DNA from: Gemmatimonadota bacterium | Lineage (GTDB): Bacteria > Gemmatimonadota > Gemmatimonadetes > Longimicrobiales > RSA9 | Direction of reading: 5' to 3' | Assembly: GCA_007126035.1 (NCBI GenBank) | Contig: SLCC01000015.1 | Coordinates: 36,254-100,253, forward strand | DNA: 64,000 bases | Shown here: in pieces, positions 38,702 to 48,140 of the stretch | Layout: every line of letters begins with the position of its first letter | Position numbering within the stretch: position 1 is the first letter of the stretch | The notes under the pieces: generated by a model | What the model was told of the DNA's origin: nothing | Seen by the model: the letters and a program-made list of their open reading frames with translations, nothing else | The model's database searches: none | Program-made: the position numbers and the translations under genes

Positions 38702-39814
38702 ATGGCAGATCTGGCAGGAGTAGTGAGGAAGGCGCTCGAGGGGGTGGTGAACCCGAGCACCGGGGCAAGCGTCTTGGAGTCCCAGGTCGAAGACTTGAGG
38801 ATCCAGGACGGGGTAGTCTCCTTCGGCTTCACGCTGCAGCCGGACGATCCAGGGTCGCTGGTCCGGGAGGCCCGGGCCGCGGTGGAGTCTGTTGCGGGCG
38901 TCGATAAGGTGAAGATCGATGTGCGCCTGCCCCAGAGTCTCCAGGAGGGCGGAGCCCAGCAGCCTCCGCCGCGCCAGCCAGCGCCGGGCTCGGTCCCTGC
39001 GCCCGAGCCGCAGGAGGGTCTGCTCCCTGGCGTGGACCATTTCATCGCGGTGAGCTCGGGCAAGGGCGGCGTCGGCAAGTCCACGGTGGCGGCGAACCTG
39101 GCCGTGTCCCTTGCGCGGCAGGGTCATCGAGTGGGCCTCCTGGACGCTGACATATACGGCCCGAACATCCCCATAATGTTCGGCGAGAAGCGGCGCCCCC
39201 AGGTAACGGGCAGCAGGGGCGCGGAGCGCATCATGCCCCTGGAGACCCATGGCGTCAGGCTCATGAGCCTGGGTTTCCTGTTGGAGGAGGAGCAACCGGC
39301 CATCATGCGTGGGCCGCTGGTGACCGGCGTGCTCCGCCAGTTCCTGGAACAGGTCGAATGGGGCGACCTGGACTACATGGTCATCGACCTGCCGCCTGGT
39401 ACCGGAGACGCCCAGCTCTCCCTGGTCCAGACAATCGACCTGGACGGCGCCGTGATGGTCACCACACCGCAGGAGGTGTCCACCGGTGATGTCCGGCGCG
39501 CCATCCGTATGTTCGAGCGGGTGAACACCGACATCCTGGGCATCGTGGAGAACATGAGCGGCTTCGTGTGCCCGAACTGCGAGGAGCGCCACGAGATCTT
39601 CGGTGCCGGCGGCGGTGAAGCGCTGGCGGAGGCCATGGAGGTCCCCTTCCTGGGCGCCGTGCCGCTGGACACGGCCGTCCGGAGCGCCGGCGACGTGGGC
39701 GTGCCCACGGCCTTGTCAGCCCCGGACTCTCCTGCTGGACGTGCCTTCCTCGCTGTCGCGAAGCGCATAGTGGATCAGATCGCTGCGACCCGGGAGGGCG
39801 CGGCGCGGTCCTGA
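38702..39814 (+). CDS. apbC: Mrp/ApbC/NBP35-type P-loop Fe-S carrier
   Basis: SSGKGGVGKSTVAANLAVSLA, N-terminal MIP18-like domain, CPNC motif. Confidence 0.93.
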   Translation: MADLAGVVRKALEGVVNPSTGASVLESQVEDLRIQDGVVSFGFTLQPDDPGSLVREARAAVESVAGVDKVKIDVRLPQSLQEGGAQQPPPRQPAPGSVPAPEPQEGLLPGVDHFIAVSSGKGGVGKSTVAANLAVSLARQGHRVGLLDADIYGPNIPIMFGEKRRPQVTGSRGAERIMPLETHGVRLMSLGFLLEEEQPAIMRGPLVTGVLRQFLEQVEWGDLDYMVIDLPPGTGDAQLSLVQTIDLDGAVMVTTPQEVSTGDVRRAIRMFERVNTDILGIVENMSGFVCPNCEERHEIFGAGGGEALAEAMEVPFLGAVPLDTAVRSAGDVGVPTALSAPDSPAGRAFLAVAKRIVDQIAATREGAARS

Positions 39815-39820
39815 GGCCAT

Positions 39821-40603
39821 GTGACGCGCGTCGTACTACTGAGCGACTTCGGGACGGTCGATGGCTACGCCGCGACCATGGCCGCCGTGGTGGCCAGCGC
39901 AGCGCCGAGCGCCCTGATCGAGCATGCCGCTCACGATATACCCGCGGGCGACATACTGACCGGGGCCCTCACCTTGTCCCGCTATGCGACTCTGTATCCG
40001 CACGGCACTGTGCACCTGGCGGTGGTGGACCCGGGCGTGGGTACGTGGCGCCGGCCCATTGCCGCCACCGTAGACGGCCGTCACTATGTGGGGCCGGACA
40101 ACGGCTTGTTCACTCGTATCCTTGTGGGCAGGCAGGCTCGGATCGTGGACGTGCGGGAGACGGGGCAGGGTAGGGGCGCGTCCCCCACCTTCCACGGCCG
40201 CGATATCTTCGCCCCCGCCGCTGGCCACCTTGCCGCTGGCGGCGCCCTGGAGGACCTGGGTCCCGCCGTCGCCGACCCTGTTGTCCTGGACCTGGCCGAG
40301 CCACGACGGCACGGCCACCTCATCGGTGGCGAGGTGATCCAGGTAGATCGGTTCGGCAACCTGATCAGCAACGTCCCAGCCGGCTGGATAGCCGGCCTGT
40401 CGGAGGGAGAAGGTGGGGCCAGGGTCGTGATCGACGGGAAGGATGCGGGCCCGGTCCGTCGCACCTATGGCGACGTTGCCAGCGGCGACGTCGTCGCCCT
40501 GATAGGCTCGCTTGATCTGCTGGAGATCTCGGTCCGGGACGGCTCCGCCGCCGAGTTCCTCGATGCCGGGCGGGGGGCACTGTTAGAGGTGCGCGCCGGG
40601 TAG
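39821..40603 (+). CDS. DUF62-family SAM hydrolase (adenosine-forming)
   Basis: LLSDFGTVDGYAATM, VVDPGVGTWRRPIA, VGPDNGLF. Confidence 0.9.
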   Translation: MTRVVLLSDFGTVDGYAATMAAVVASAAPSALIEHAAHDIPAGDILTGALTLSRYATLYPHGTVHLAVVDPGVGTWRRPIAATVDGRHYVGPDNGLFTRILVGRQARIVDVRETGQGRGASPTFHGRDIFAPAAGHLAAGGALEDLGPAVADPVVLDLAEPRRHGHLIGGEVIQVDRFGNLISNVPAGWIAGLSEGEGGARVVIDGKDAGPVRRTYGDVASGDVVALIGSLDLLEISVRDGSAAEFLDAGRGALLEVRAG

Positions 40604-40619
40604 TGACGGCCGACCAGCG

Positions 40620-40847
40620 TCAGCTCTCGAGCCACTCCCGGTCCGCCGCGGACAGCCGCTTCTGCCTCGGGGCCAGGAAGCGCACGAGCAGATAGCCGAC
40701 GAGGATCACCGGCACCACCTTGAACAGCAGGAAGCCCGCCAGGCTCAGGGCGAGACCGAATGCCGCACCGACCAGTGCCAGCACCACCACCATCGACACC
40801 AGGGCAAACAGGCCCAGCACGAAGAAAGTCAGCAGCGCAGAGAACAT
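40620..40847 (-). CDS. Small hydrophobic membrane protein (75 aa)
   Basis: Two hydrophobic segments; last gene of minus-strand ECF operon. Confidence 0.55.
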   Translation of the reverse strand: MFSALLTFFVLGLFALVSMVVVLALVGAAFGLALSLAGFLLFKVVPVILVGYLLVRFLAPRQKRLSAADREWLES

Positions 40848-40863
40848 CTTCTCCTCCTCCGTC

Positions 40864-41724
40864 TCAGTTCGTGGCCCGACCGTCCGCCGCAGGTATCCGG
40901 CGGACGGTCACGGAGCCGAACGCGCCCTGTAGCTCGACAGTAAGCCTCCGCTCGGCGTCTTCCCAGTTGCTCGAGTAGTGGTCCCGGTTCCGGCGAGAGA
41001 AGCCGGGGCCTTTGAAGCTGGTGAGGAACGTGCTACGCCGGACCACCACCCCCACATCCTGGGGCACGGCCAGTGTGACGGAGCCCAGGGCCATGGTGAT
41101 GTCCGCGGTCAGGTCGCGGCGCCAGTGACCCGAGAAGTCCAGGTTCATGTCGCCCACGCCACCTTCGGCCTTGACCACGGCGCAGTTGGCATTGGCGATG
41201 CCCACCACCCGGAAGGCCGCGGCGCCCAGACTCAGGTCCATCCGGTCGCAGGCTATGGCGTTGGGGCGGGAGAATCGCAGCCGGCTGTCGCTGGCGCCGG
41301 TCTCCACCTTCACACTCCTGACCTGGAGCCCACCCAGCTCGATATCCGCTTCCGCCGCGCCGAAGCTGAGGCCCACCTCCAATGGCACATCGGGCGAGAG
41401 TGCCAGCTTCATGTCCCCCGCCTCCTGGTTCCGCAACCGGATCGATCTGGTTCCGCCCTCCAGCCCTACGGTCAGGCGCCCGCTCCGGTACTCGGTGACC
41501 GGTTCGAAGTTCTCGGAGTCGTAGCGGATCCCGACACGGTACAGCTCGCCACTGACGCCGGGCTCGCCCACCAGCCTGCCCACCCCGTACTTCACCTGCA
41601 CGTCCAGCCTGGTCTCCGACCCGAGCTGCCGGAACGAGGACACGTTCCGCCAGTCCTGGGCCTGGGCGCTCCAGGGCGCCACTGCGACCAGGAGCGCCGC
41701 GATGGCCATGCTTCGCTCAAACAT
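40864..41724 (-). CDS. Exported toastrack-like (DUF4097/LiaF-C-like) protein
   Basis: Signal peptide; beta-rich repeats ending WRRDLTADITMALGSVTLAVPQDVGVVVRR. Confidence 0.6.
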   Translation of the reverse strand: MFERSMAIAALLVAVAPWSAQAQDWRNVSSFRQLGSETRLDVQVKYGVGRLVGEPGVSGELYRVGIRYDSENFEPVTEYRSGRLTVGLEGGTRSIRLRNQEAGDMKLALSPDVPLEVGLSFGAAEADIELGGLQVRSVKVETGASDSRLRFSRPNAIACDRMDLSLGAAAFRVVGIANANCAVVKAEGGVGDMNLDFSGHWRRDLTADITMALGSVTLAVPQDVGVVVRRSTFLTSFKGPGFSRRNRDHYSSNWEDAERRLTVELQGAFGSVTVRRIPAADGRATN

Positions 41725-43018
41725 TGACTTCCTCCTCGATCGGCGACGACGGCAGCGGCTCCACGGTCGGCCTCGTGCCGCCACGGGTCAGCAGGAAGGC
41801 GCCGAACCCGATCATGAACGCGAGCCACGTCAACATGATCGCCAGGAACGTCAGCAGCCCCCTCAGGAAGCCGAGCCAGGGGCCGGCCATGGTCACGATA
41901 TGAGCGGCTACGAACAGGACCAGCAGCAGGCCCACGCCGGTTATCACGTAGTAGTAAGAGTTGGCCCGGGTGAACCATTCCGTGCCACGGAACCGCCGCT
42001 CGGCCAGGGCCTCACCGGCGCCATGGGCTACCGCCAGGTAGCCTGCCACCGCCGCCAGTACCACGGCCAGCGGGAAGAGGGGCATGTAGACAAGTAGGAA
42101 CGGGATCCCCACGATGGAGATTGCCAGGGCCAGCGCCCCCAGGATGAAGGCGGGCAGCGCCAGGAACGAGCCGGCCAGGCCGACCAGGCCGGAGCGCAGC
42201 GTCGAGTGACGGGCCGTGTCGGCGATGGTCTCCAGGTGGCCACGGCCGAAGAAGACGGCCAGGAAGCCGAGCCCCACCAGTACGGCGTAGGCCATCAGCG
42301 TCGAGAACAAGCCCGTGATGCCGCGGGTGATGTGGCGGAAGGGCGACGGCCGCACCGGTGCCCGCGTCTCGCGCCGCATCTCGGCTCGCAACTCCTGGCG
42401 GAGCTCACGCCGGAGGTCCCGCTCCAGGGACTCCCTCAGCTCCCGGAGCGCCGGCACGTCCACTGCCTCGAGTCGGTCCGGGTCGTCCAGGGCCGCCGGG
42501 TCCTGGAGGATCTGCTCCAGCTCACGGATCCGCTGCTGCAACTGCTGGATCGTGTCAGCCACGTCCGCAGGCAGGTCCGTCACCTGGGCTGGCGGGGCGG
42601 CAATGGCCAGCGCCGTCAGCTCCCGGCTCAGCCGCTCGCCCACCTCTCCGGCCGCGGCCGGCGGCTCCCAGGCCGAAAGCAGGGCCGGCAGCTCGCTGGT
42701 GGGCGCGTCCATCGCCTGCTGGAGCAGGTCCCGCCACGACTGGTCCAGGTCACCCCGTCGCTCATAGGTCCCGATCCGTTCGCCGTTGAGCAGTACCGAT
42801 CGGTCCTCGGCCAGCCGGAGCCTCAGCTCACGACCATCCTCGAACTCGAACCGGATCTCCGCGGCGTCGCGGGACATCGCGATCTCACTCGACACGACGC
42901 GGCCGGACGGATCGTCCTGGGCATGCGCCAGTGTGGGCAGCGCCAGCGCGGGCAGCGCCAGCATGGCAGCCGCCAGCGCGAAGACTCGCCATGGATGCTC
43001 AGAAAGAATACGACGCAT
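41717..43018 (-). CDS. Exported/membrane protein with coiled coil and several TM segments
   Basis: Signal peptide; IQQLQQRIRELEQIL coil; multiple TM helices. Confidence 0.6.
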   Translation of the reverse strand: MRRILSEHPWRVFALAAAMLALPALALPTLAHAQDDPSGRVVSSEIAMSRDAAEIRFEFEDGRELRLRLAEDRSVLLNGERIGTYERRGDLDQSWRDLLQQAMDAPTSELPALLSAWEPPAAAGEVGERLSRELTALAIAAPPAQVTDLPADVADTIQQLQQRIRELEQILQDPAALDDPDRLEAVDVPALRELRESLERDLRRELRQELRAEMRRETRAPVRPSPFRHITRGITGLFSTLMAYAVLVGLGFLAVFFGRGHLETIADTARHSTLRSGLVGLAGSFLALPAFILGALALAISIVGIPFLLVYMPLFPLAVVLAAVAGYLAVAHGAGEALAERRFRGTEWFTRANSYYYVITGVGLLLVLFVAAHIVTMAGPWLGFLRGLLTFLAIMLTWLAFMIGFGAFLLTRGGTRPTVEPLPSSPIEEEVNV

Positions 43019-43655
43019 GTTCAATTCTCCGCGCGTTGGAGCGGAATAGATTATCATAGAGTACGTAGACCGAAACGACCATCATGGTAGCGAATACGGC
43101 CGCGGCGAGGCCCAACTCCGCGCGACCCAGCGAACCGGCCAGCTGGGCGATGCCAGTCAGCCATGCCGCCAGTCCGGACCCGGCGAAGCTGGTCAGGGTC
43201 CACTCCCATCCCATCGCCAGCGTCATCGCCGTACGACCGGAGGCGAAGACCCAGATCTCCTGGGCGCTCACCGCCGGCTGGGACAGGACCCACCAGACGG
43301 TGGCGGCCACTACCAGCACCGGCATGGCCGCCACCGTGGTGGCGATGGCCCATCCGCGGTTAGTGCTCGGCGCCACCCGGCCGAGCCACTCGTCCAGCCA
43401 TTCGTTGACCCGTTCCAGCAGCGGTCGCCGCACCCGCACGCCCTGCATGACCCGGTCGGTGAAGCCTGCCGACGGCGCGAGCTCCGGGAGGGACTCGAGG
43501 GCTTCGAACAGGGCCCTCAGGTCTGAAAGCTCCCCCTCGCAGTGGGCACAGGTGGCCAGATGCGACTCCACGACCGCCCGCTCTCCGCCATCGAGCGTCT
43601 GCTCGATGTAGGCTTCGAGCCGGTCTGGCGTCAGGTGATTCGGCATCTCGCTCAA
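42999..43655 (-). CDS. Anti-sigma factor with zf-HC2 domain
   Basis: HLATCAHCEGEL HxxxCxxC; adjacent ECF sigma gene. Confidence 0.8.
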   Translation of the reverse strand: MSEMPNHLTPDRLEAYIEQTLDGGERAVVESHLATCAHCEGELSDLRALFEALESLPELAPSAGFTDRVMQGVRVRRPLLERVNEWLDEWLGRVAPSTNRGWAIATTVAAMPVLVVAATVWWVLSQPAVSAQEIWVFASGRTAMTLAMGWEWTLTSFAGSGLAAWLTGIAQLAGSLGRAELGLAAAVFATMMVVSVYVLYDNLFRSNARRIEHASYSF

Positions 43656-43716
43656 GGTCGTGTCTCCGTTTGTTCGTTGACTCGCAGTACCCTACGGTAC
43701 CCGATCGTCATTGGTT

Positions 43717-44307
43717 TCAATGACGCAGATGTTGGAGCATCCCACGCAACTCGTTGCGGCCCCGATGTATGTATGTCTTGACCGTGCCCAGGGGCAGGTC
43801 CATGATCTCGGCGATCTCGTCGTACGGTCGCCCTTCGATATGCCACAGCACGATCACCGCCCGGTATTCGGGCCGCAGTCGCTGGATCGCCGCCTCGATC
43901 TCCGAGCCCAGCTCCTTGCTGTGGGTGTAGTCCTCCGGACTCTCCGCGTTGTCCACGGCCGCGAAGGATGTGGCGTCCACCTGGTCCTGTGTCTCGGCGT
44001 GGGGAGAGCCCTCCAGGGACAGTGTCTCGGGCTGCTTCTTGCGCAGATGGTCCAGCGTGGCGTTGTGGGCGATCTTGAAGATCCAGGAGCTGAACTTGTA
44101 CTTGGGATTGTACCGGTCAAGGGCGTTCAGCACCTTGATGAACGTCTCCTGGGCCAGGTCCTCCGCCAGCTCACGGTTCCGGACCATGCGGTAGATCACG
44201 CTGAAGACCGGCCGCTCGTAGCGACGGATCAACTCCCGGAACGCCGAGTCCCGCCCCTTGCGGGCGTACAGGATGACATCCTGGTCCGATAGCTTGCCGT
44301 AATCCAC
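43717..44307 (-). CDS. ECF-type RNA polymerase sigma factor
   Basis: RNRELAEDLAQETFIKVLNALDRY, KFSSWIFKIAHNATLDHLRK, DEIAEIMDLPLGTVKTYIHRGR. Confidence 0.93.
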   Translation of the reverse strand: MDYGKLSDQDVILYARKGRDSAFRELIRRYERPVFSVIYRMVRNRELAEDLAQETFIKVLNALDRYNPKYKFSSWIFKIAHNATLDHLRKKQPETLSLEGSPHAETQDQVDATSFAAVDNAESPEDYTHSKELGSEIEAAIQRLRPEYRAVIVLWHIEGRPYDEIAEIMDLPLGTVKTYIHRGRNELRGMLQHLRH

Positions 44308-44438
44308 GATCTCCCGCGGTATTCATTAGGCCCGTGGATCCGTACGGCAGCGTTGCCGGTCCTGTTTCATGTGGGCTCGGCAGGGGACCCGGGCACAATC
44401 TAATGTAGCAGGTCCCGGGGGGACCTCGCATCACAGCA

Positions 44439-44906
44439 CTACACTAGCGGATTGCCCGGATCCGACCATTCGGTGGTGGAGCGCTTCTCGAACGCGTCTC
44501 GCACCGCCGGGCGTGCTTCCTGCCACTCCAGTCCCATCCGTACCGGGTCCCAACCCTGGCGCAGCTCCTGCTCCACGTCCTGGAACGCCCGGTCACCGTG
44601 ATGGTCACGGGCCTCCCAGCCGTAGCGATAGGCGGGCCGGTAGTATTCGTAATCCCGCTCCGGATCCACGTACTCTCTGTCGATGAACCGCTTGCGCCAG
44701 TACGCGTCCTGCGCCGCCGCCCACAACGTGCCCGGCCCGGTGGTGCCCTGCCGGTCATGGCCGCTGATGTTCATCCGCTCCGTGTCGCCGGCCTCACTGC
44801 CCAGTTTGCGCATGGCCGCGGCGTCAGCGGCGGGGTGCGTGCCGGTGCGGCGGGCTGGATCGGTGGTGGAGTTGTCCGCGTCGCCAGCATTCGGTCGGTC
44901 GGCCAC
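44439..44906 (-). CDS. Conserved hypothetical protein with YRYGWEARDxxGDRAF motif
   Basis: Single ORF; aromatic/charged motif FIDREYVDPERDYEYYRPAYRYGWEARDHHGDRAF. Confidence 0.5.
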   Translation of the reverse strand: MADRPNAGDADNSTTDPARRTGTHPAADAAAMRKLGSEAGDTERMNISGHDRQGTTGPGTLWAAAQDAYWRKRFIDREYVDPERDYEYYRPAYRYGWEARDHHGDRAFQDVEQELRQGWDPVRMGLEWQEARPAVRDAFEKRSTTEWSDPGNPLV

Positions 44907-45004
44907 GATTGCCTCCGTGCGACTGTCGAGCTATTGATCTCCAACCTGTTCGAAAGTGCAACATGCGGGCCGTGATGGGCGGCGGAAAGCAAGAGGTAGG
45001 GGGA

Positions 45005-45475
45005 ATGCGTATCGGTCTCATCAGCGACACTCACGGCCGGTTGCGGCCCCAGGTGTTCCACGTCTTCGCGGGCGTCGATCGCATCCTGCACGCCGGTGAC
45101 ATCGGCCCCCCGGGGCTGCTGGTGGAGTTGGAAGCCATCGCCCCCGTCGTCGCCGTGTGGGGCAACACCGACGGCTTCGAGGTCCGGGAGCAGATCCAGG
45201 GAATGGCACGCCTCGAGCTGGCCGGCTACGGCGTGGTGCTGCTACACGGGCACCAGCTCGGCACGCCCACACCGGATGCGCTGCGGCGTGCCTGCCCGGA
45301 GGCTGATGTGATCGTCTACGGACACACGCACCGGCCCCTGATGGAACGGGAGGAAGGGGTTCTGGTCGTTAACCCCGGAGCGGCAGGCGCGGCCAGGTTC
45401 GGCATACCGCCGTCGGTGGCCATCCTGACGCTGGCGGATGAGCCCACCGTGGAGCTCATTGAACTGGATCAGTAA
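45005..45475 (+). CDS. YfcE/MJ0936-type metallophosphoesterase
   Basis: MRIGLISDTHG, HAGDIG, VWGNTD, YGHTHRP. Confidence 0.92.
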   Translation: MRIGLISDTHGRLRPQVFHVFAGVDRILHAGDIGPPGLLVELEAIAPVVAVWGNTDGFEVREQIQGMARLELAGYGVVLLHGHQLGTPTPDALRRACPEADVIVYGHTHRPLMEREEGVLVVNPGAAGAARFGIPPSVAILTLADEPTVELIELDQ

Positions 45476-45945
45476 TCGAACGTCTCCAGGTCCGGCTCCC
45501 GGGCCAGGGCGCTGAAGGCCTCGCCTGGCGTGGGCGCATCCGCCAGGTGGGATCGCACCCGGCGGAGCGTCTGGCGCAGGCGACGCTCCGCATCGGCGTC
45601 GTCAGGTGGCGGCGGCTTGTCCACCCAGTCCGGCTCACCGCTCGAGGTCGCGCCAACGTCCGGCTCCGGGCTCTCGAGCGGCTGGACGCTGATCCCCGCA
45701 GCCGCCACCGCGATCCCGTAGGCGGGAGGGACCAGCTCCTCCACGGCCAGGTCATACGCGCGTTCCGCCATCGGTCGGCTCAGCCCGTGGGCCGCCCCAC
45801 GCTCGACCAGCGGCTCGCGTCGTTGCTCGTCGTCACCGCACACGGCGTCGGCCATGCCCAGCAGACGGGACAGCCGCTCGCCCAGACCGCCTGGCCCCAC
45901 CTCGGGGCCCGGGTCGCTACCGGCTCCTCCATGATGCGTGGTCAT
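45469..45945 (-). CDS. Hypothetical protein
   Basis: 158 aa ORF convergent with phosphoesterase. Confidence 0.4.
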   Translation of the reverse strand: MTTHHGGAGSDPGPEVGPGGLGERLSRLLGMADAVCGDDEQRREPLVERGAAHGLSRPMAERAYDLAVEELVPPAYGIAVAAAGISVQPLESPEPDVGATSSGEPDWVDKPPPPDDADAERRLRQTLRRVRSHLADAPTPGEAFSALAREPDLETFDY

Positions 45946-46039
45946 GCCCGCCGCGGGTGCAAGCCATGTACCGGACCAGACGCGCGCTGTCGCCCCCCAA
46001 GGTAGATGGTCATGCGTAGCCGGGGGTGAACCACGAAGC

Positions 46040-47209
46040 TCAAGGCATGGTCAATCGCTCGCACTCGGCGGGATGGCGCCGGAACCAGCGCTCCACCAGC
46101 AGCATCTCCGCCAGGCTGTCGGACCCGAGACGGCCGGCCGCCGGGGGCGGCGCCGCCAGCAAGCGGTCCGTCTGCCGGCGAAGCTCCCGTCGCTCCCGGC
46201 CGTCCCTGGGCGCGGGCAGCTCCGCCCGGACCAGGCCCCGCTGGAGCACGTAGAGCCTGTCCTCACCACAATGACCAGGGACTCGATAGACCGCAGTCAG
46301 GCCGTCCAGGGCCTCCTGCATCCGGAGCAACGACCTCCTGGTCGACTCCAGGAGCTGGATCCGCTCCAGCACCACGGCGGCGTACTCGAAGAACCAGCGC
46401 TCGACCGCGCTGCGAAGGTGGGCACGAAGTCGGTCCAACGGCTCGTCGCTCTCGCCGCACAGAAAGCGACGCGCCAGCTCGGCCCGCTCCGCGTACTCAC
46501 GCTCCGTGCAGCCCGCCGCGCAGGGGGCCAGGCAGCGCTGGAACTCGGCCCGGGCACAGAGCGGCGTGTAGTCGGCGCCGAACAGGTCCGCCTGGTCCGC
46601 CAGACGGAGCGGCGTGGTGGCCGGGCAGTCCCGCAGCTCCAGGGCGTCCACCAGCACCCGTACCGCCGCCCACGCCCGGTCAGCTCCCAGCAGCGGCCCG
46701 TAATATTCGGAGCCATCCTCCTGCGGACGGGTGGTGACCAGCACCCGGGGCGCCGCCTCACGGGGGATCCGGATGAAGCAGACCGCCCGCTCCCGCTTGT
46801 GCTGGACGTTGTACGGAGGACGCAGGCGGCGAATCTGACGGAACTCACGCAGGAGCGCGGCGAACTCGCTGGGATAATGGTCCCACTCCACCCGGCGTGA
46901 CAGGGCGAGGATCTCTGCCGCCTTCTCGCCACGATCAGCCCGGAAGTACGAGAGCAAACGGCTTCGGACACGGACCGACTTCCCCACGTACAGAACCTGC
47001 TCATCAGGACCGATCAGCCGGTAGACACCCGGCCGGTTCTCCGCGTGCGCACGGACGTAATCCCGGAGCCCCTGGCCCGGAGACGCCGTGAGCTCAGGAG
47101 GCGCCGTGGGCTCAGGAGGCGCCGTGGGCTCAGCCAGGGATCCCGGGGTCGTGCCGGTTAGGATCAGGTCAGCCTCTGCGGGGCCCGAATGCGCGGCTAT
47201 GACGGCCAT
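46040..47209 (-). CDS. UvrC-like GIY-YIG nuclease lacking C-terminal RNase H-like domain
   Basis: NRPGVYRLIGPDEQVLYVGKSVRVRSRLLSYF GIY-YIG; RCLAPCAAGCTEREY UvrC-type Cys cluster; about 389 aa only. Confidence 0.75.
   Translation of the reverse strand: MAVIAAHSGPAEADLILTGTTPGSLAEPTAPPEPTAPPELTASPGQGLRDYVRAHAENRPGVYRLIGPDEQVLYVGKSVRVRSRLLSYFRADRGEKAAEILALSRRVEWDHYPSEFAALLREFRQIRRLRPPYNVQHKRERAVCFIRIPREAAPRVLVTTRPQEDGSEYYGPLLGADRAWAAVRVLVDALELRDCPATTPLRLADQADLFGADYTPLCARAEFQRCLAPCAAGCTEREYAERAELARRFLCGESDEPLDRLRAHLRSAVERWFFEYAAVVLERIQLLESTRRSLLRMQEALDGLTAVYRVPGHCGEDRLYVLQRGLVRAELPAPRDGRERRELRRQTDRLLAAPPPAAGRLGSDSLAEMLLVERWFRRHPAECERLTMP
47081..47134 (-). repeat. 18-bp in-frame tandem repeat encoding TAPPEP-type linker
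   Basis: Three 18-bp units agRcgccgtgRgctcagS; protein EPTAPPEPTAPPELTASPG. Confidence 0.8.
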
Positions 47210-47263
47210 CGGGTGAAGGTGGCGATTCGGCTTTTGTTCGGCAAGAGGTGGGTATCAGATTTC

Positions 47264-47920
47264 TCAGGCTGGCGGTTCCGCGATCATGTCCACCTGCTCG
47301 GTGGCTGCCCCTGCGCGTTCGAGCAGCTCCCGGTACCAGGCTACCGCCCGCCGGCCACGCTCTTCGTGGGGCAGGCACACCCAGAGGACGGACAGGGTGC
47401 GGCGGGTCTGGTGGTCGGTCTTGGTGCGTTGCGCGTCCTTGACGGCGTTGCCGCAGGGACCTATCGCGTCGAAGAGGCAGGGCAGTCCCGCCAGGCGTAT
47501 CTCCTGCCCGCTGGGATTGAAGACGTAGCTGTCATCCTCGCCGGCGACCTGGATGCGGAACGGTGGACTGGCCCGATCCAGGTCCACCACGCTGATGGGG
47601 AACCGGCTGTGCAGCGAGACGGCGTTACAGGCGTCCACGGGCAGGTTGATTGGATCCAGCCCGTTTTCCGCCGCGGCCCGGAGCAGGTATTCGGATGCGG
47701 GCTTGCCGCGCCCGGTGGGTTTGTATCCCGCAGTCCGGAGCGCGTCTCTCACGTCCAGTCGGACCTGCTCGTCGGGCTCGAAGGGGGAGGCAGCGTCGCT
47801 CCTGAGCAGGTCGAGCAGCCAGGCTGGCGACGGCATGCTTCCCACGGGTTCGGGTAACCGGGTCGTGAACGCGGCGGGCCTCAGCAGAGGGTGTGGGGCG
47901 GCGGTGATAGGATCTGTCAT
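47264..47920 (-). CDS. Stand-alone B3/B4 (PheT-like) tRNA-binding domain protein
   Basis: GYKPTGRGKPASEYLLRAAAENGLDPINLPVDACNAVSLHSRFPISVVDLD and C-terminal LSVLW pattern. Confidence 0.7.
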   Translation of the reverse strand: MTDPITAAPHPLLRPAAFTTRLPEPVGSMPSPAWLLDLLRSDAASPFEPDEQVRLDVRDALRTAGYKPTGRGKPASEYLLRAAAENGLDPINLPVDACNAVSLHSRFPISVVDLDRASPPFRIQVAGEDDSYVFNPSGQEIRLAGLPCLFDAIGPCGNAVKDAQRTKTDHQTRRTLSVLWVCLPHEERGRRAVAWYRELLERAGAATEQVDMIAEPPA

Positions 47921-47990
47921 GTGCGTCCTGGTCTGTGAAGGCCGGCTACCCCGCCGGCGCCTGGTGTAGATGTATGGTGATGGGGCCCGG

Positions 47991-48056
47991 GTCAAGTCGT
48001 GACGGTCAAGTCGTCATTACCAGGTCGTCCCGGCCAGGTCGTCCTGGCCAGGTCAC
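47991..48056 (+). repeat. Imperfect ~14-bp tandem repeats (GGTC-AGTCGT / CCAGGTCGTC)
   Basis: gtcaagtcgtgacg gtcaagtcgtcattacc aggtcgtcccggcc aggtcgtcctggcc aggtca. Confidence 0.65.
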
Positions 48057-48140
48057 GATGGTGTGACGCGACAGAAGAGCGGCGGCTGGTCCGTCACTAC
48101 TACTACGGCGGGACGTTACCAGCCAGAGAGGACGGAGATC

